A stretch of 64,000 nt of DNA from Aphanomyces cochlioides (taxonomy: Eukaryota > Oomycota > Saprolegniomycetes > Saprolegniales > Verrucalvaceae). This document shows positions 10,887-20,820 of the stretch, piece by piece. Numbering within the stretch: the first letter of the stretch is position 1; each line of letters starts with the position of its first letter. The notes beneath the pieces are model-generated. The model was not told the DNA's origin, made no database searches, and saw nothing but the letters and a program-made list of their open reading frames with translations. The position numbers and the translations under genes are program-made. The stretch spans positions 2,914,001 through 2,978,000 of the forward strand of contig JAHQRK010000003.1 of NCBI GenBank assembly GCA_019828595.1, given 5' to 3'.

Positions 10887-11528
10887 GATCTGAAAACAAA
10901 AATCTGAAGTGATTGGCGTGCTTTTTATTATTTCTTTTCAGATTGATTGGCTCTCCTTCCAGTAAATCAGTGGATTTGCATTTTCTGTGTGCTTGACGTT
11001 GAGTAATAATATATATTATTACATACATTTTTTCATATATTTTTAAAACAATCTTTGGCAAAAAATATGATTTTGTGGAATTTGATTTACTCGAGTACTA
11101 GTATATATTAACCTCTATATGATTTACAAAATACGAATTATGATGAATGACTTTTAGGTGCGATTTGTGTGGAAAAGTGTGAACATTTTTTTGACCAATC
11201 AGAATTCATTATTTCCAGCATTCCAGATTTACAATAGATCGGCGTTTTTGATAGAGAAATGCCATTCTCCAGAATTCACAGAAAAATACTAGACTTTTCT
11301 ATGCATTTACAGAAATTTTGTCCAGGGATTTCCAGGAATCACAAAGTAAATTTTTGTTTTAATTAAATTTGGACATTATGTTTGTATGCTATAAAATATT
11401 TTTGAGAAAGATTTGAGTGGTCAAGAACGCACAGAAGGATCTTTCTGCGGGAATATAAGCCAATCATAAAACAGGAAAAAAGACAATTTGACAAAGAATC
11501 ACTGTCACTTTCTCTTTTGTCATATAGG
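10887..11528. other. Divergent spacer between the two Crypton-like genes
   Basis: AT-rich 640-bp region between the two opposed start codons. It should contain both promoters if either is expressed. Nothing else could be assigned. The sequence upstream of each start is not obviously an inverted copy of the other. Confidence 0.4.
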
Positions 11529-13656
11529 ATGGAGGACGATCGGCGTGGTTTTACAATTGCAGATGCAAGAAGAAATCGCATATCGGAAGAGTCTAGGGCG
11601 AAATATATGTCAGGTGTGAACCAGATTAAAAAATGGTGTTCTCATACTGGCAGGAACAACCTTCTTAAGCCATGCGATGAGTCAAAAGACGGAACTACCA
11701 TAGATCTCTCTGTGTTTTCCTATGACCATTTTCTGCAATTTATAGAATGGTTCATTCAAAACAAACCGAAGCTTACCGCTGGGACCCTCAGTGGTTATCG
11801 TAGCTCATTGAAGAGCTTATACAAAGACAAAAATGTAGCTCTTCCTGACGAGTATGGTGATGATCTCAAATTGGTCTTTTCTGGTAGAGTATGGTTTATA
11901 TAGATAATCATTTAATTTACAATAGGTATCAAAAAGTCAATGGCAACCAACATGCAAGTTGGTGACAAAGATTACACAGGAAAAAGGCCTCTTACATTTA
12001 TGATGTATGAGTCACTTGCTGAAAAAAGCCTTCAACTGAGCGACAGTGGCTTTACCCATCTTTACTTGATAATTACGTGGAATTTAATGTGTAGATCGCA
12101 ATCCATAGAAACAATAAGGTTTACCCTTTTCAAATAGCTTAAATTTAACTTCATTAGATTTGATCATATCTCGAGTGAAGATGATGCAATTGGCATCACG
12201 TTTTTCAAAACAAAGTCTCAACAAGAAGGTATAAACATAGTGATTTTAAATTAATTTATTATAGGAACAACAAATAAGGATCCAAGGCATTGTTATGCAA
12301 ATCCTTTGAAGCCAGGAATTTGCTTGTTTGTCGCTTTGGGGCTTTATCTTTCTTGTAATAGCCAAATTTCCACTGGAGCCCTTTTCCTAGGCTCAAAACA
12401 AAAGGTAAAATAAGTTTAAATGGAAGGAGAAATCTTGAAATGATATAGGATCGTTTTGGTAAATCTCTTGCGAGATTGCTTGGTTTTGGTGGAACAACAA
12501 GCGAAAGAAAGGACTATGGAAGTCATTCCATAAGGAAGGGTGTCGCTACATTTGCTTGTTCTGGATCTACTGGTGGTCCATCAGTTATCAGTGTTTGTGT
12601 TCGTTGTGGGTGGTCGATAGGTAATGTTATGGAAAGATATTTTAGATATGAGGCAGCCGGCGACCAGTTCACAGGTCGAGTTGTGACTGGGCTGCCTTCA
12701 CATAGCTCTGACTTTGCTATCTTACCGCCCCACTTTTCTCAAACAAATGACTCTATTGTCAACACATGCCTAGCCTCTATGTTTCCTAAATTGCACATGG
12801 TGGATCATCTTTGGGGTGTTTTGAAATTGTTGTTGGCTTCATTGGTCAATCATAGTGATTATCTTGTTGCCACATTACCACCAAACCATCCACTCTTTTC
12901 CACATTGATTTTTCGTGAAAGCGATAAGCTCACTCATTTGAAGTCACTCGTATTGTTTGGTGACGAATCCCCAGTTCTCCAATCAACGGGTGTGCCCCTC
13001 ACGTAAAAGTATACAAGCAATTGGATCGTAACCATGACTCGATTATTAGTATTCCTCCGAAAGTCTTGAATGGAGTGCGACAAATTATGGAGGAGTATTC
13101 AGTTGCAGCAGGATCTATTACACCTGCTTTATTGGAAAAATCAATTCAAAATGCTCTGGCCTCCGTGTTAAATCCATTATCTACTATGACAAAAGAATCT
13201 GAAACTACATCCATTGCCAAAGATCAAGCGTTCTTTTGGGGTGGGAGATTTCATATGCTCCCCGATAATTTTGTATTCCCAAGCGTTGACTTACTCACTG
13301 CTTGGAAATTGTGGTGGCTTGGAAATCAATCTAGAAATATCGTGCCTTATCGTAAGATTCATTTGATTGACTTACCAAACAAGAGAGAGCAAAAAATCAT
13401 GGCTGAATGGCGTTTTCTAATGAATAAAATGACAAATTTCCTTGAGCAGACGACACGTACCAAGATAATTGCTTTGCCTGACGAAACAGCTGTGATGAAG
13501 TGGTTCGAGAAAGTTAGTCCATTGTTTTCATTTCTGTCAGATGACGGCAGGAAACGACGGACTCCACAGCTCAAGATTTTGACGGTCGTTCGTGCCGTCC
13601 GAGTTCATGAAGGACTCCTTGACGACCAGCCCCGAAACAAGCGCAGACTTCAATAG
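11529..13656 (+). pseudogene. Crypton-like tyrosine recombinase, copy B (one frameshift)
   Basis: Five exons restore a nearly complete frame: 11529-11883, 11926-12118, 12158-12228, 12265-12404 and 12449-13656, with introns of 42, 39, 36 and 44 nt, all GT-AG. An N-terminal SAM-like helical domain (YMSGVNQIKKW...LSGYRSSLKSLY) precedes the catalytic core: MCRSQS (Arg), GSHSIRKG (His-x-x-Arg), CGWSIGNVMERYFRYE (Trp, Tyr). A single one-base deletion in the C-run at 12995-12998 throws the last 210 codons out of frame; copy A reads through there as GIPPHVEVQ. The C-terminal domain (about 430-640, LATGWQLWWLGN-like in A, LTAWKLWWLGN here) is unknown. It could act in element integration or excision; apart from that lesion it is well preserved. 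Confidence 0.75.
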
Positions 13657-14296
13657 ACCCCACAGTGCAGCGAAGAGAGAGGGAGCCAGGCAACGCACCA
13701 ACTCAAGAGCCACAGAAAAAAAGCAGGACGAAGGGAGAGAAAGTCCAAAAAGCCACAAGAAGACGAGCAGAGCAAGCAGAAACACGAACCAGCCACTCAA
13801 ACAGACCACCAGACGGAGACAAGAAGCAAAGCGAAACAGGCCGAGCCTTGAGAACATCGACGGTACTCTACAAAGATGATAATATAGTTTGTCTTGTGCA
13901 ATACATGTCCACATACCATTCCACAAGCTTGCGGTGGCACCTTTGAGGTTTTCAACTGCGGAAAATGGCACGGGTGCCAAGTCGAAACTTTAAAGCCAAT
14001 CAAACATTGATATTACCTCAATGCAATATGATTGGTCTAAAAGAACCGTACAGACTCAAAGTTCTGTGGATTCCGAAGACAAGTCAGTGATTTGTCGGTG
14101 TTTTTTTGCAAATGGGCCGTTTCAATCAAAGACGCATGAACAAATCATCTCGTTCGTTTTTGCCGTCGACCTGCGATTGTGATGAATGACCGACTTTGAT
14201 ACATGATGAAGTTGGTGCGTGAATAGGGGTGTATATTCATTTTTATGCAGTTATTTATCTGTTTTCCTGTTTTTGAAATGAAGCTCTATTGTCAAT
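13657..14296. other. Intergenic region
   Basis: No gene can be supported. 13660-13860 is purine-rich on the plus strand (AGA/GAA/AAG-rich) and opens several long but low-complexity frames. These look compositional rather than coding. Confidence 0.4.
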
Positions 14297-15043
14297 TTAG
14301 CGAACTACTTCAGAGAGTCCATGGCAACTCGGGCAGTTGGGACTTATGTTGAGAGCCTCGAGGACGCATTCGTCGTGGAAAATATGCCCGCAGGCCAACT
14401 TGGTCAGTCCGTTCTCAACCGTTTGACCAGCGTGCGGAGAGAGACTCAAGTCGCACAAGCTGCAGAGCGTACTCGCGAGCTTTTCATGACTCGATTTGGA
14501 CTCGTTCCGGTATGACATGTATCGCTTCGGTGATGGTTTATTGGGCGACTCTTCGGTGGGAACATGCAGCAAGGCGGTGTCAATACCTTCGAGCTCGTGG
14601 AAGAAAAAGTCAAAGAAGAGCTGTGGGATCGCTTCCGTGGCTTTCGGACACACTTGGTTTTCAGGACATAGCATGAATGCAATCGTGTGTTCGAGCAACG
14701 CTTGGTAGAGTCGAATGTGTGCTGTGATGGTCGTCCGAGAGGTTTCCATGACTGCAAAAAGTCGTTTCTTTGGCACATGCTCCGACACATCGACGTAATA
14801 CCAAGGACATGCCGCTTTGCATTGATGGCCATGGTCCAAAAGACGTTGCGCTTCGTCTCTCAGCGTGTGGAAGTCAAAATCCGACTTGATCACTGTCGCT
14901 GTCGCGTTGGACGATCTGTTCGTGATGGCAATTGCGTACAACGCCGACTTGTGGCGGCCCAACGACACCGTGCCTTTCGACGGGGCATCCGAGACCCGCA
15001 TCGACACGTAGTCAAACCACCGGCAGCCTGGAAACGATGCCAT
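14297..15043 (-). CDS. PX-like / RING-H2 finger protein, paralog 1
   Basis: A 248-aa protein from the ATG at 15043 (MASFPGCRWFDYV), chosen because all three local paralogs align from this point. The first ~110 residues resemble a PX-type fold (RHKSALYAIAI; KSDFDFHTLRDE; a basic PKKRLF after CPWYYVDV). A conserved CPWYYVDV and FFDFFF follow. The C-terminus is a RING-H2: CSLC, CGHIFHDEC, CPSC. Predicted role is an E3 ubiquitin ligase whose N-terminal domain could bind phosphoinositides or a partner. The RING is clear; the PX assignment is tentative. It is one of three same-strand copies in 5.5 kb. Confidence 0.78.
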   Translation of the reverse strand: MASFPGCRWFDYVSMRVSDAPSKGTVSLGRHKSALYAIAITNRSSNATATVIKSDFDFHTLRDEAQRLLDHGHQCKAACPWYYVDVSEHVPKKRLFAVMETSRTTITAHIRLYQALLEHTIAFMLCPENQVCPKATEAIPQLFFDFFFHELEGIDTALLHVPTEESPNKPSPKRYMSYRNESKSSHEKLASTLCSLCDLSLSPHAGQTVENGLTKLACGHIFHDECVLEALNISPNCPSCHGLSEVVR

Positions 15044-16214
15044 CAACTCGATTGTGACACAGGAGCTCCATTGTGTTGACCCATGATGAGTGTGATGTAA
15101 ACAAAACAGCATCTCACGCGCGCTCTGATTGGGCGTTGGGTACACGGAATGGCCCGCATCATGTCAAAAAGTGGTGATCTTTTTTCGTTGTCCCACGTGA
15201 AAACCATCCAATGATATTCAATTGAGATTCCCTGTTGTACCCTAAATTTGTCTTAATTTAGTGTGATATGGGGAACCAATCGGGAAAGCAACTAGATTCA
15301 TAACAGAAGCTGAAGCTACATGGACTTTGTAGAGGGCGGAGTATAGCACATTTCACCCGAATACATGCGGTGTACTCTTGGTTTAACGCCTCCGTAGATA
15401 AACTTGGTGCGGTTAGAGGCACAAAACCCTGCACATTACATATATTGTCTTTTTCGTCCAAATTTACAGTTTTGATCAAAATCGACGAAATTTGTGTGAT
15501 CAATCTGGCTATAGTGAATTCAAGTATAATCGGAAGGTACATGAATTAATGTGTGTGTTTAAACAAACTCTGGATGCTGATTGGCTGGTTCGATTTGGTG
15601 ATTGATTCAAAGTTTGATCGATTTCAGCCAAGTTCGGAGTCAATCAGACAATATAAGAAGACAAACACTATGTGTTTTCAAAGTTTATTGCACTCACAGT
15701 GTTTAATATACACTGTGAGTGCAATAAACAATTTGATATTTGTTTGGACCAAAAATTATTATATTATATAATGTATTAGTAGTAAGAGGTTTTCATTCAA
15801 GGGTGAGCTACAAAATGGAACACATGAACGAGACTTCCAGCTTCATCACCGCGCTTGCTTACATCGTTCCTTTGAGCAACTTTCATCATTAGGTTCCTTT
15901 TGCTCCTCATGTAACCACTTCGAACATTGTTCAGCAGTTTATTTACACTAAATTACCACCATAAATGAAAAAGAGGGTAAATTTCAACTGGATTTTGAGG
16001 CGATGGTGTACCCTCTTTTTGTCAGCGCGAGTGTCGTATGGTTGTAACTCTGACCTGAGCGTTTCATTGGTGAGTCTCTCCCACGACCTGTCGATAGTTG
16101 GTGCGGGACTTGGGCTTGGGACATGGAGTCGCACCTCAGCGCCTCATTGAGCTTCCAAGGATGTCCCAGCGGCGCATCGCATGGAAAGGAAGCAATAAAT
16201 TAATCTTGTGGAGC
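15044..16214. other. Intergenic region with a 20-bp-arm hairpin
   Basis: Spacer between RING paralogs 1 and 2. It is AT-rich and without a supportable gene. The one structured feature is the perfect inverted repeat at 15683-15729, listed separately. Confidence 0.45.
15683..15729. repeat. Perfect hairpin, 20-nt arms, 7-nt loop
   Basis: Arm GTTTATTGCACTCACAGTGT (15683-15702), loop TTAATAT... (15703-15709), then the exact reverse complement (15710-15729). It lies 640 bp upstream of the RING paralog 1 start and 480 bp downstream of the paralog 2 stop. It could be a small foldback remnant or form an RNA stem-loop such as a 3'-end or small-RNA precursor. The sequence alone cannot separate these. 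Confidence 0.85.
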
Positions 16215-17003
16215 TTAGGAGATCTGGATGGGTGCTGGCGTCTCGAGGGTGGACAGTCGTTCGAGTGTTGATGCGCACGTTGGGCATTCTAAGCAATCGT
16301 TCAATGCTTCAATGATGCATTCGTCGTGGAAAACATGGCCGCATGGAAGGGTCGACGCGCCGCCGGAGTCGATGCAGCGTCTACAGAGACCACATTCTTC
16401 CTCTTCCAGAACAATATGTCGCGACGACCGCTTGTGCACGGTATATCTGCGATGTCCTGGACCGGAGTTGGAGGATACTGACGACGACGACGAGACTGAG
16501 CTCGCGCGAGTCGTATCTTCATACGTTGCAAGGATGGTTGAGGTGTCGATGTCGAGGAAGAGGAAGTCAAAGAAGACGCGGGGGATTTCACTGCCAGCAA
16601 AGGGACATGTGCGGGATCCAGCGCAACGCATGAAGGAGAGCGAGCGGTTGAAGAGATCTTGATAGATTCGCATGTGTTCCATGACAACGGGGCGACTGCA
16701 AGTCGAGTGGAAGATGCGTCGTCGGGGGACATGGTTGTTCACATCAACGTAGTACCATGGGCACGACGCTTCACACGCATGACCGTGGTGAAGCGCCGCT
16801 TTGACAACATTGCAGAGCTTTTCAAAGTCAAAGTCGGTCTTGTGGATCGTAATCGTCGCTTGGGTGAAGATGTGGCGCACCGTGAGCGAGTAGATGGCAG
16901 ACTTGCGACGGCCCAGGACAACACAGTCCTTGTGGTACTTGTTCGAGACTTGGATATCGAGCACATCGAACCAAGACCGCTCAAACGACGGCGACGCTAC
17001 CAT
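16215..17003 (-). CDS. PX-like / RING-H2 finger protein, paralog 2
   Basis: A 262-aa protein from the ATG at 17003 (MVASPSFERSWFDVL). It has the same order as paralog 1: a PX-like N-terminus (GRRKSAIYSLTV; KTDFDFEKL), CPWYYVDVNNHVPRRRIF, RVFFDFLF, a serine-rich linker (about 175-195, SSVSSSSSVSSNSG) and a C-terminal RING-H2 (CGLCRRC, CGHVFHDEC, CPTC). It is a likely E3 ubiquitin ligase. The linker length and sequence are the main divergence from its neighbours. The frame is intact in one exon. Confidence 0.8.
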   Translation of the reverse strand: MVASPSFERSWFDVLDIQVSNKYHKDCVVLGRRKSAIYSLTVRHIFTQATITIHKTDFDFEKLCNVVKAALHHGHACEASCPWYYVDVNNHVPRRRIFHSTCSRPVVMEHMRIYQDLFNRSLSFMRCAGSRTCPFAGSEIPRVFFDFLFLDIDTSTILATYEDTTRASSVSSSSSVSSNSGPGHRRYTVHKRSSRHIVLEEEECGLCRRCIDSGGASTLPCGHVFHDECIIEALNDCLECPTCASTLERLSTLETPAPIQIS

Positions 17004-18121
17004 GTTGGTCGAGACTGAAAATTGAGAAATACAATCGGACAGGCGACATGACGAGCGAATTGTTTGTGGTTGGCATTGTGTGTTGCAATCAAAACGCGCA
17101 CATCCCACATGAACGTTGATGAATCACGCTTTCTTTGCATCGGATTGATTCCCACGACCAACCTGTCACCATATTCCAACCTCCAAAATATAAATTTCAA
17201 AGATATATTTATTAAAATACACAAGGAATATTTTTACAAAGTCTGTACTATCTTTATTGTCATATAAAAATGAAAACAAATACTTTTTCAATACTATTTT
17301 ATATACAATATAATATATAAAAGGTTTTGACAGGCTAGCGTATGGGAGAACAAAATCCATCGAATGAGCTCAAGATGGACAAGAATGCAAAGACTTGTAA
17401 ATTCGCGGCGGAGACAGACGTCGTTGTTCACAGTACTCTCTGCCATTTCAGAGGTTTACAGCTTACGTGAACGAGGATAACCGTGGCGGAATCGGGTGAG
17501 GTTGTTGAGTTGGACCTCTTGGGAACTGATTCATTAGTATGCCTAAAATAAGATGTCGCCTTTTGTTCCGCGACTACAGTACGCCTTGGGAGTGACAAGT
17601 GATGAAACGCAAACTTTGGATGGAATCCACGAGTGGAGAGAGTTAAGACCACGATCGACTACGGAGGGAGAAGCTTTCACTGAAAGCACCAAGGCGAAAG
17701 CCGCTTTCCATGGCGATGGTGGCCATTCCGATCCTGTGAAAACAGACGACCAGATGATGCGATGGAAGCACTTTGGACAAGAATGGAGCTCGCCATGTCG
17801 CGTTTGAGATGTATAGCATCGTGCGTCGTCATGCCACGAGCGTCCAGCCACGACTGGCCCGACACACACTTCGACAAAAACAAAGATCGCTGACGTTACA
17901 CTGCGTTAGCCTCGGACGCAATGACGCCAGGGCCAAGCTCTCCCACCGGCGCTAAAATCGCATTCCCTTTCTCACGTGTGTGCATGTGCGACAGCAGCAT
18001 TGTAATGCCTATCTACATCTGCTCGGGGTCAATGAAAACCATCAAGAGTCTTCCATGCTTGAGAGTTGAGTGTCGCAACGACGAGGGTCCACTTGGAGCC
18101 ACAATCTCGAGCGGAGGATGC
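17004..18121. other. Intergenic region
   Basis: Nothing supportable as a gene. 17190-17330 is very AT-rich. Minus-strand frames around 17430-17870 overlap one another and lack domains. Confidence 0.4.
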
Positions 18122-18511
18122 TCACTCATGCTTCCTTTGATCCTTCGTGAGGTCGAGGATGCACACATATTGCTCACCCTTCTCTCTGTCATCGATCTGG
18201 TCGAAGTAAGCAGGATGACTGCATCCACCGGGGTTGTAAACATTGAGCTTTCGGAACTCACCGTCGATGTCGGGAGTTTTACGATGCACGGCTGGGAAAG
18301 CTTGATTTACTTGAACCTCAGATGAACCACCACCTTTCTTTGTCTCGAGGATGTGCCGCTGCCGCCGCCATCCATCCATTGCATCTCGATGCGCATACAG
18401 ACGTCGAGTCACCTTCTCACAGCGGGCACGCACTGAAAATTTGAGACGCAATGTGAATTCCTTCCTAGGTGCAACTTGAACACACACACGTTGCTTACTG
18501 CAGACGCGCAT
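18122..18511 (-). CDS. Small hypothetical protein, possibly spliced
   Basis: An open frame of 129 codons starting MRVCSKQRV. A plausible 66-nt GT-AG intron (18433-18498) would shorten it to 107 residues reading MRVCM then RARCEKVTRRLYAHRD. Because the intron length is a multiple of three, the frame is open either way. The C-terminal part (NVYNPGGCSHPAYFDQIDD...YVCILDLTKDQRKHE) is compositionally protein-like and hydrophilic. No family is recognised. Whether it is expressed is uncertain. Confidence 0.35.
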   Translation of the reverse strand: MRVCSKQRVCVQVAPRKEFTLRLKFSVRARCEKVTRRLYAHRDAMDGWRRQRHILETKKGGGSSEVQVNQAFPAVHRKTPDIDGEFRKLNVYNPGGCSHPAYFDQIDDREKGEQYVCILDLTKDQRKHE

Positions 18512-19055
18512 CGTCAGGGAGAAGACTCACGTGATTACTGGATGCAAACGTGTCGTATACAATGCGCTAATGCGAGTTGTCCTGGACGATGGCGTCATTG
18601 TAAGGTGCGGTGGGTGTTGATTGCGACGAAGGGGAGATTACACCAAGTGTTCTTTTTTCTTGCGATTCGTCCTCAACCACAAATTCTCTTGGTGGCCACT
18701 TCAATCCCCCCACTGCATCGGGGTCGCTTCCAACGAGACTCTTCCTTGGAGCTGAGGACACGACGACGACGACGGGTTTCTCCCCCCCATCAGCTCTCAA
18801 CCCACCAGATCAATCCAACAAAGCGACTCCGCGCGGCGCGATAGCTCAACAACGTCATTTCGCGGACAGAGTGCTAGGGAGACATCGCCGCGAGGTAAGA
18901 CTGGGATAACTCCATCAGAGAGCGAGGATTTCGGTCAAGGAAGGAGCTGTGGTGCTCCACAAGATGGTTGTGAAGGGGAACAAGAACAGACAGAGAGTAT
19001 TATCAATCATGAAGGAGACTCGAGCTTGGGGCTACACGTCTTGGAAGGAAGGAGG
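18512..19055. other. Intergenic region
   Basis: Overlapping frames on both strands (18567-18800 minus, 18610-18909 plus) cover the same bases. Neither has recognisable domains, so no gene is called. Confidence 0.4.
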
Positions 19056-19768
19056 TTAGGCTGCGACTTGGGCGACACACGACGGGCATTCAAGCGAATC
19101 GTTGAGCGCCTCGACGATGCATTCGTCATGGAACGAATGCTTGCAAGGCAACGTTGAAATGCCCGAGACGCTCAATTCCTTGGCCGACCCGTGCAGCGTG
19201 ATCTTGCACACCATGCACACGTCGAGCGCAAGCGCCTTCTTTTGAGCATGGTAGTTGCGCTTGGGACTCAGCTTGGTTCCTTCGGCGGCTTGGTCAAAAG
19301 CCCAGCCGGCACTGCATCCTTGCGCACGCCTGCAAAGAGAAAGCGAAAGAAGATCGGGGGGAGCACTTCAACGGGTTTCTTGCACGACCGGCTCTCGGGG
19401 CAGAGAATGAACGCGAGCGTGTGGTCTAGCACGCTCTGGAACATTTGAATATGGGATGAGATGGCGCCGTTGCTCGTCGACGACGTGAACACTCGACGCT
19501 TTGGGATATGCGTGTCCATATCGACAAAGTACCAAGGACACGCCGCTTGGCACACATGGCCGTGATCTAGCGCGGCACAGAGCTCGTCCCGCAGCGCTTC
19601 AAAGCTGAAATCCGACTTGGCGACGTACAACTTGGCATGGGAGCGCTTGTTGCGAATCGAAATCGTGTACACGGCATGGCCTTGCGTGACGATCCCGTCG
19701 ATGGAATGGCTCGAGACGTGGAACGCAACGTGGTCAAACCACCCGAGGCCTGGGTATTCCACTTCCAT
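19056..19768 (-). pseudogene. PX-like / RING-H2 finger protein, paralog 3 (frameshift)
   Basis: It starts at the ATG at 19768 (MEVEYPGLGWFDHV), aligning with paralogs 1 and 2. The PX-like part (AVYTISIRNKR; KSDFSFEALRDE), CPWYFVDMDTHIPKRRVF and FFRFLF are in one frame, which stops at 19268. The RING-H2 (CMVC, CKHSFHDEC, CPSC, ending CVAQVAA at 19056) follows in another frame beginning around 19290. A one-base indel near 19270-19295 would explain the break. No GT-AG intron joining the two frames was evident, but an undetected intron or a sequencing error remains possible, so pseudogene status is provisional. Confidence 0.7.
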
Positions 19769-20820
19769 CCTACGTTGCAAATGGAACAATGTTGGAGAGA
19801 GATCTTCCAGAGCGAACGGCCATGCGTATCCTGATCGATATCATCGCCATGATATAAATCCTCTTTGTATGACGGCGAGATATGGATTTGTATGCACGAT
19901 GGACGGAGCCGACTCAGTTGTCGCGAGTTGTGTCGCTGGATTGAAATGAATTGAAACATCCGAGCAGCAGGACTTGTGCTCGATTGTTTCCCCTCGGCGC
20001 TGGCACTCGGATCGATCGACGCCGCGGGTTTCAACAAGACCTTACAAAATAGCACGGCGTCGGAACTTTGTCATGGCAAAGACAACAAGAGCACATTAGA
20101 TGACTTGCACGCATATCCAACCTTGAAATATCGTCAAGCTGAGTCTGCATCGAGACTGATGCGCGTCTTCAGTACGATCTTGTGGATGGCTTTGACAGTG
20201 TCAAGTCGTCGTCGTGGACTCACCTGAGGAGGGTTCTCCCTTCCAGTACCGACTGCACTGTACCTCAACGCATGTGGATTCTGGAAATGATGTCAACAGG
20301 TGAACGGTGCAACGATCATACGGGTGACGTGTCGCCCATACGAGCTCTTCTGAAAGGAAGAGAGAGACTTTTGCGTATCCACAAGGCCAGGAAGGTCTCG
20401 AATGGCTTGTTGGACAGTCGCATGTGACGCGGAGACCGCTGGGAAGCTGATACTTTATGGCATGGCGATGACTGATGGAGAGAGATCCATGTGGATGGCT
20501 TCCATACGACGAAGAGACTGCGAAGCCTTTGATCTCATGGAAGCGAACGCATCGTCCAACGCCGGACTGACAGATTGACCACCGTTCGAGCTTGAAGCTG
20601 TGGTCTTTCTCCGTGGGGGATTGAGACGGCAGGAATGACCACAGAGCAATCTTTCTCGCGACAGCAAGATGATAGCTCCATCATAGAGTGATCTTAAGGG
20701 TCCATGGGCTCCCACGACAAAGTTCCATCCCTCTTGTGGCTATCAAAGTAGCAGATAACGTGAAACGCCGTGGTGGAGAGACAAGTTGATCGATTAGTGG
20801 TTGCTGCTTTGTGCGCTGGC
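19769..20820. other. Intergenic region
   Basis: Between RING paralog 3 and the 3' end of the fusion glycosyltransferase gene. Only short overlapping frames without domains are seen. Confidence 0.4.

Noticed and set aside
8823..13656. DIRS/Ngaro retrotransposon as the source of the tyrosine recombinases
   Set aside because: No reverse transcriptase or RNase H motifs were found on either side, and the genes contain several spliceosomal-type introns.
13592..13946. Charged open frames after Crypton-like copy B
   Set aside because: The region is purine-rich and open in several phases at once, which points to composition and not coding.
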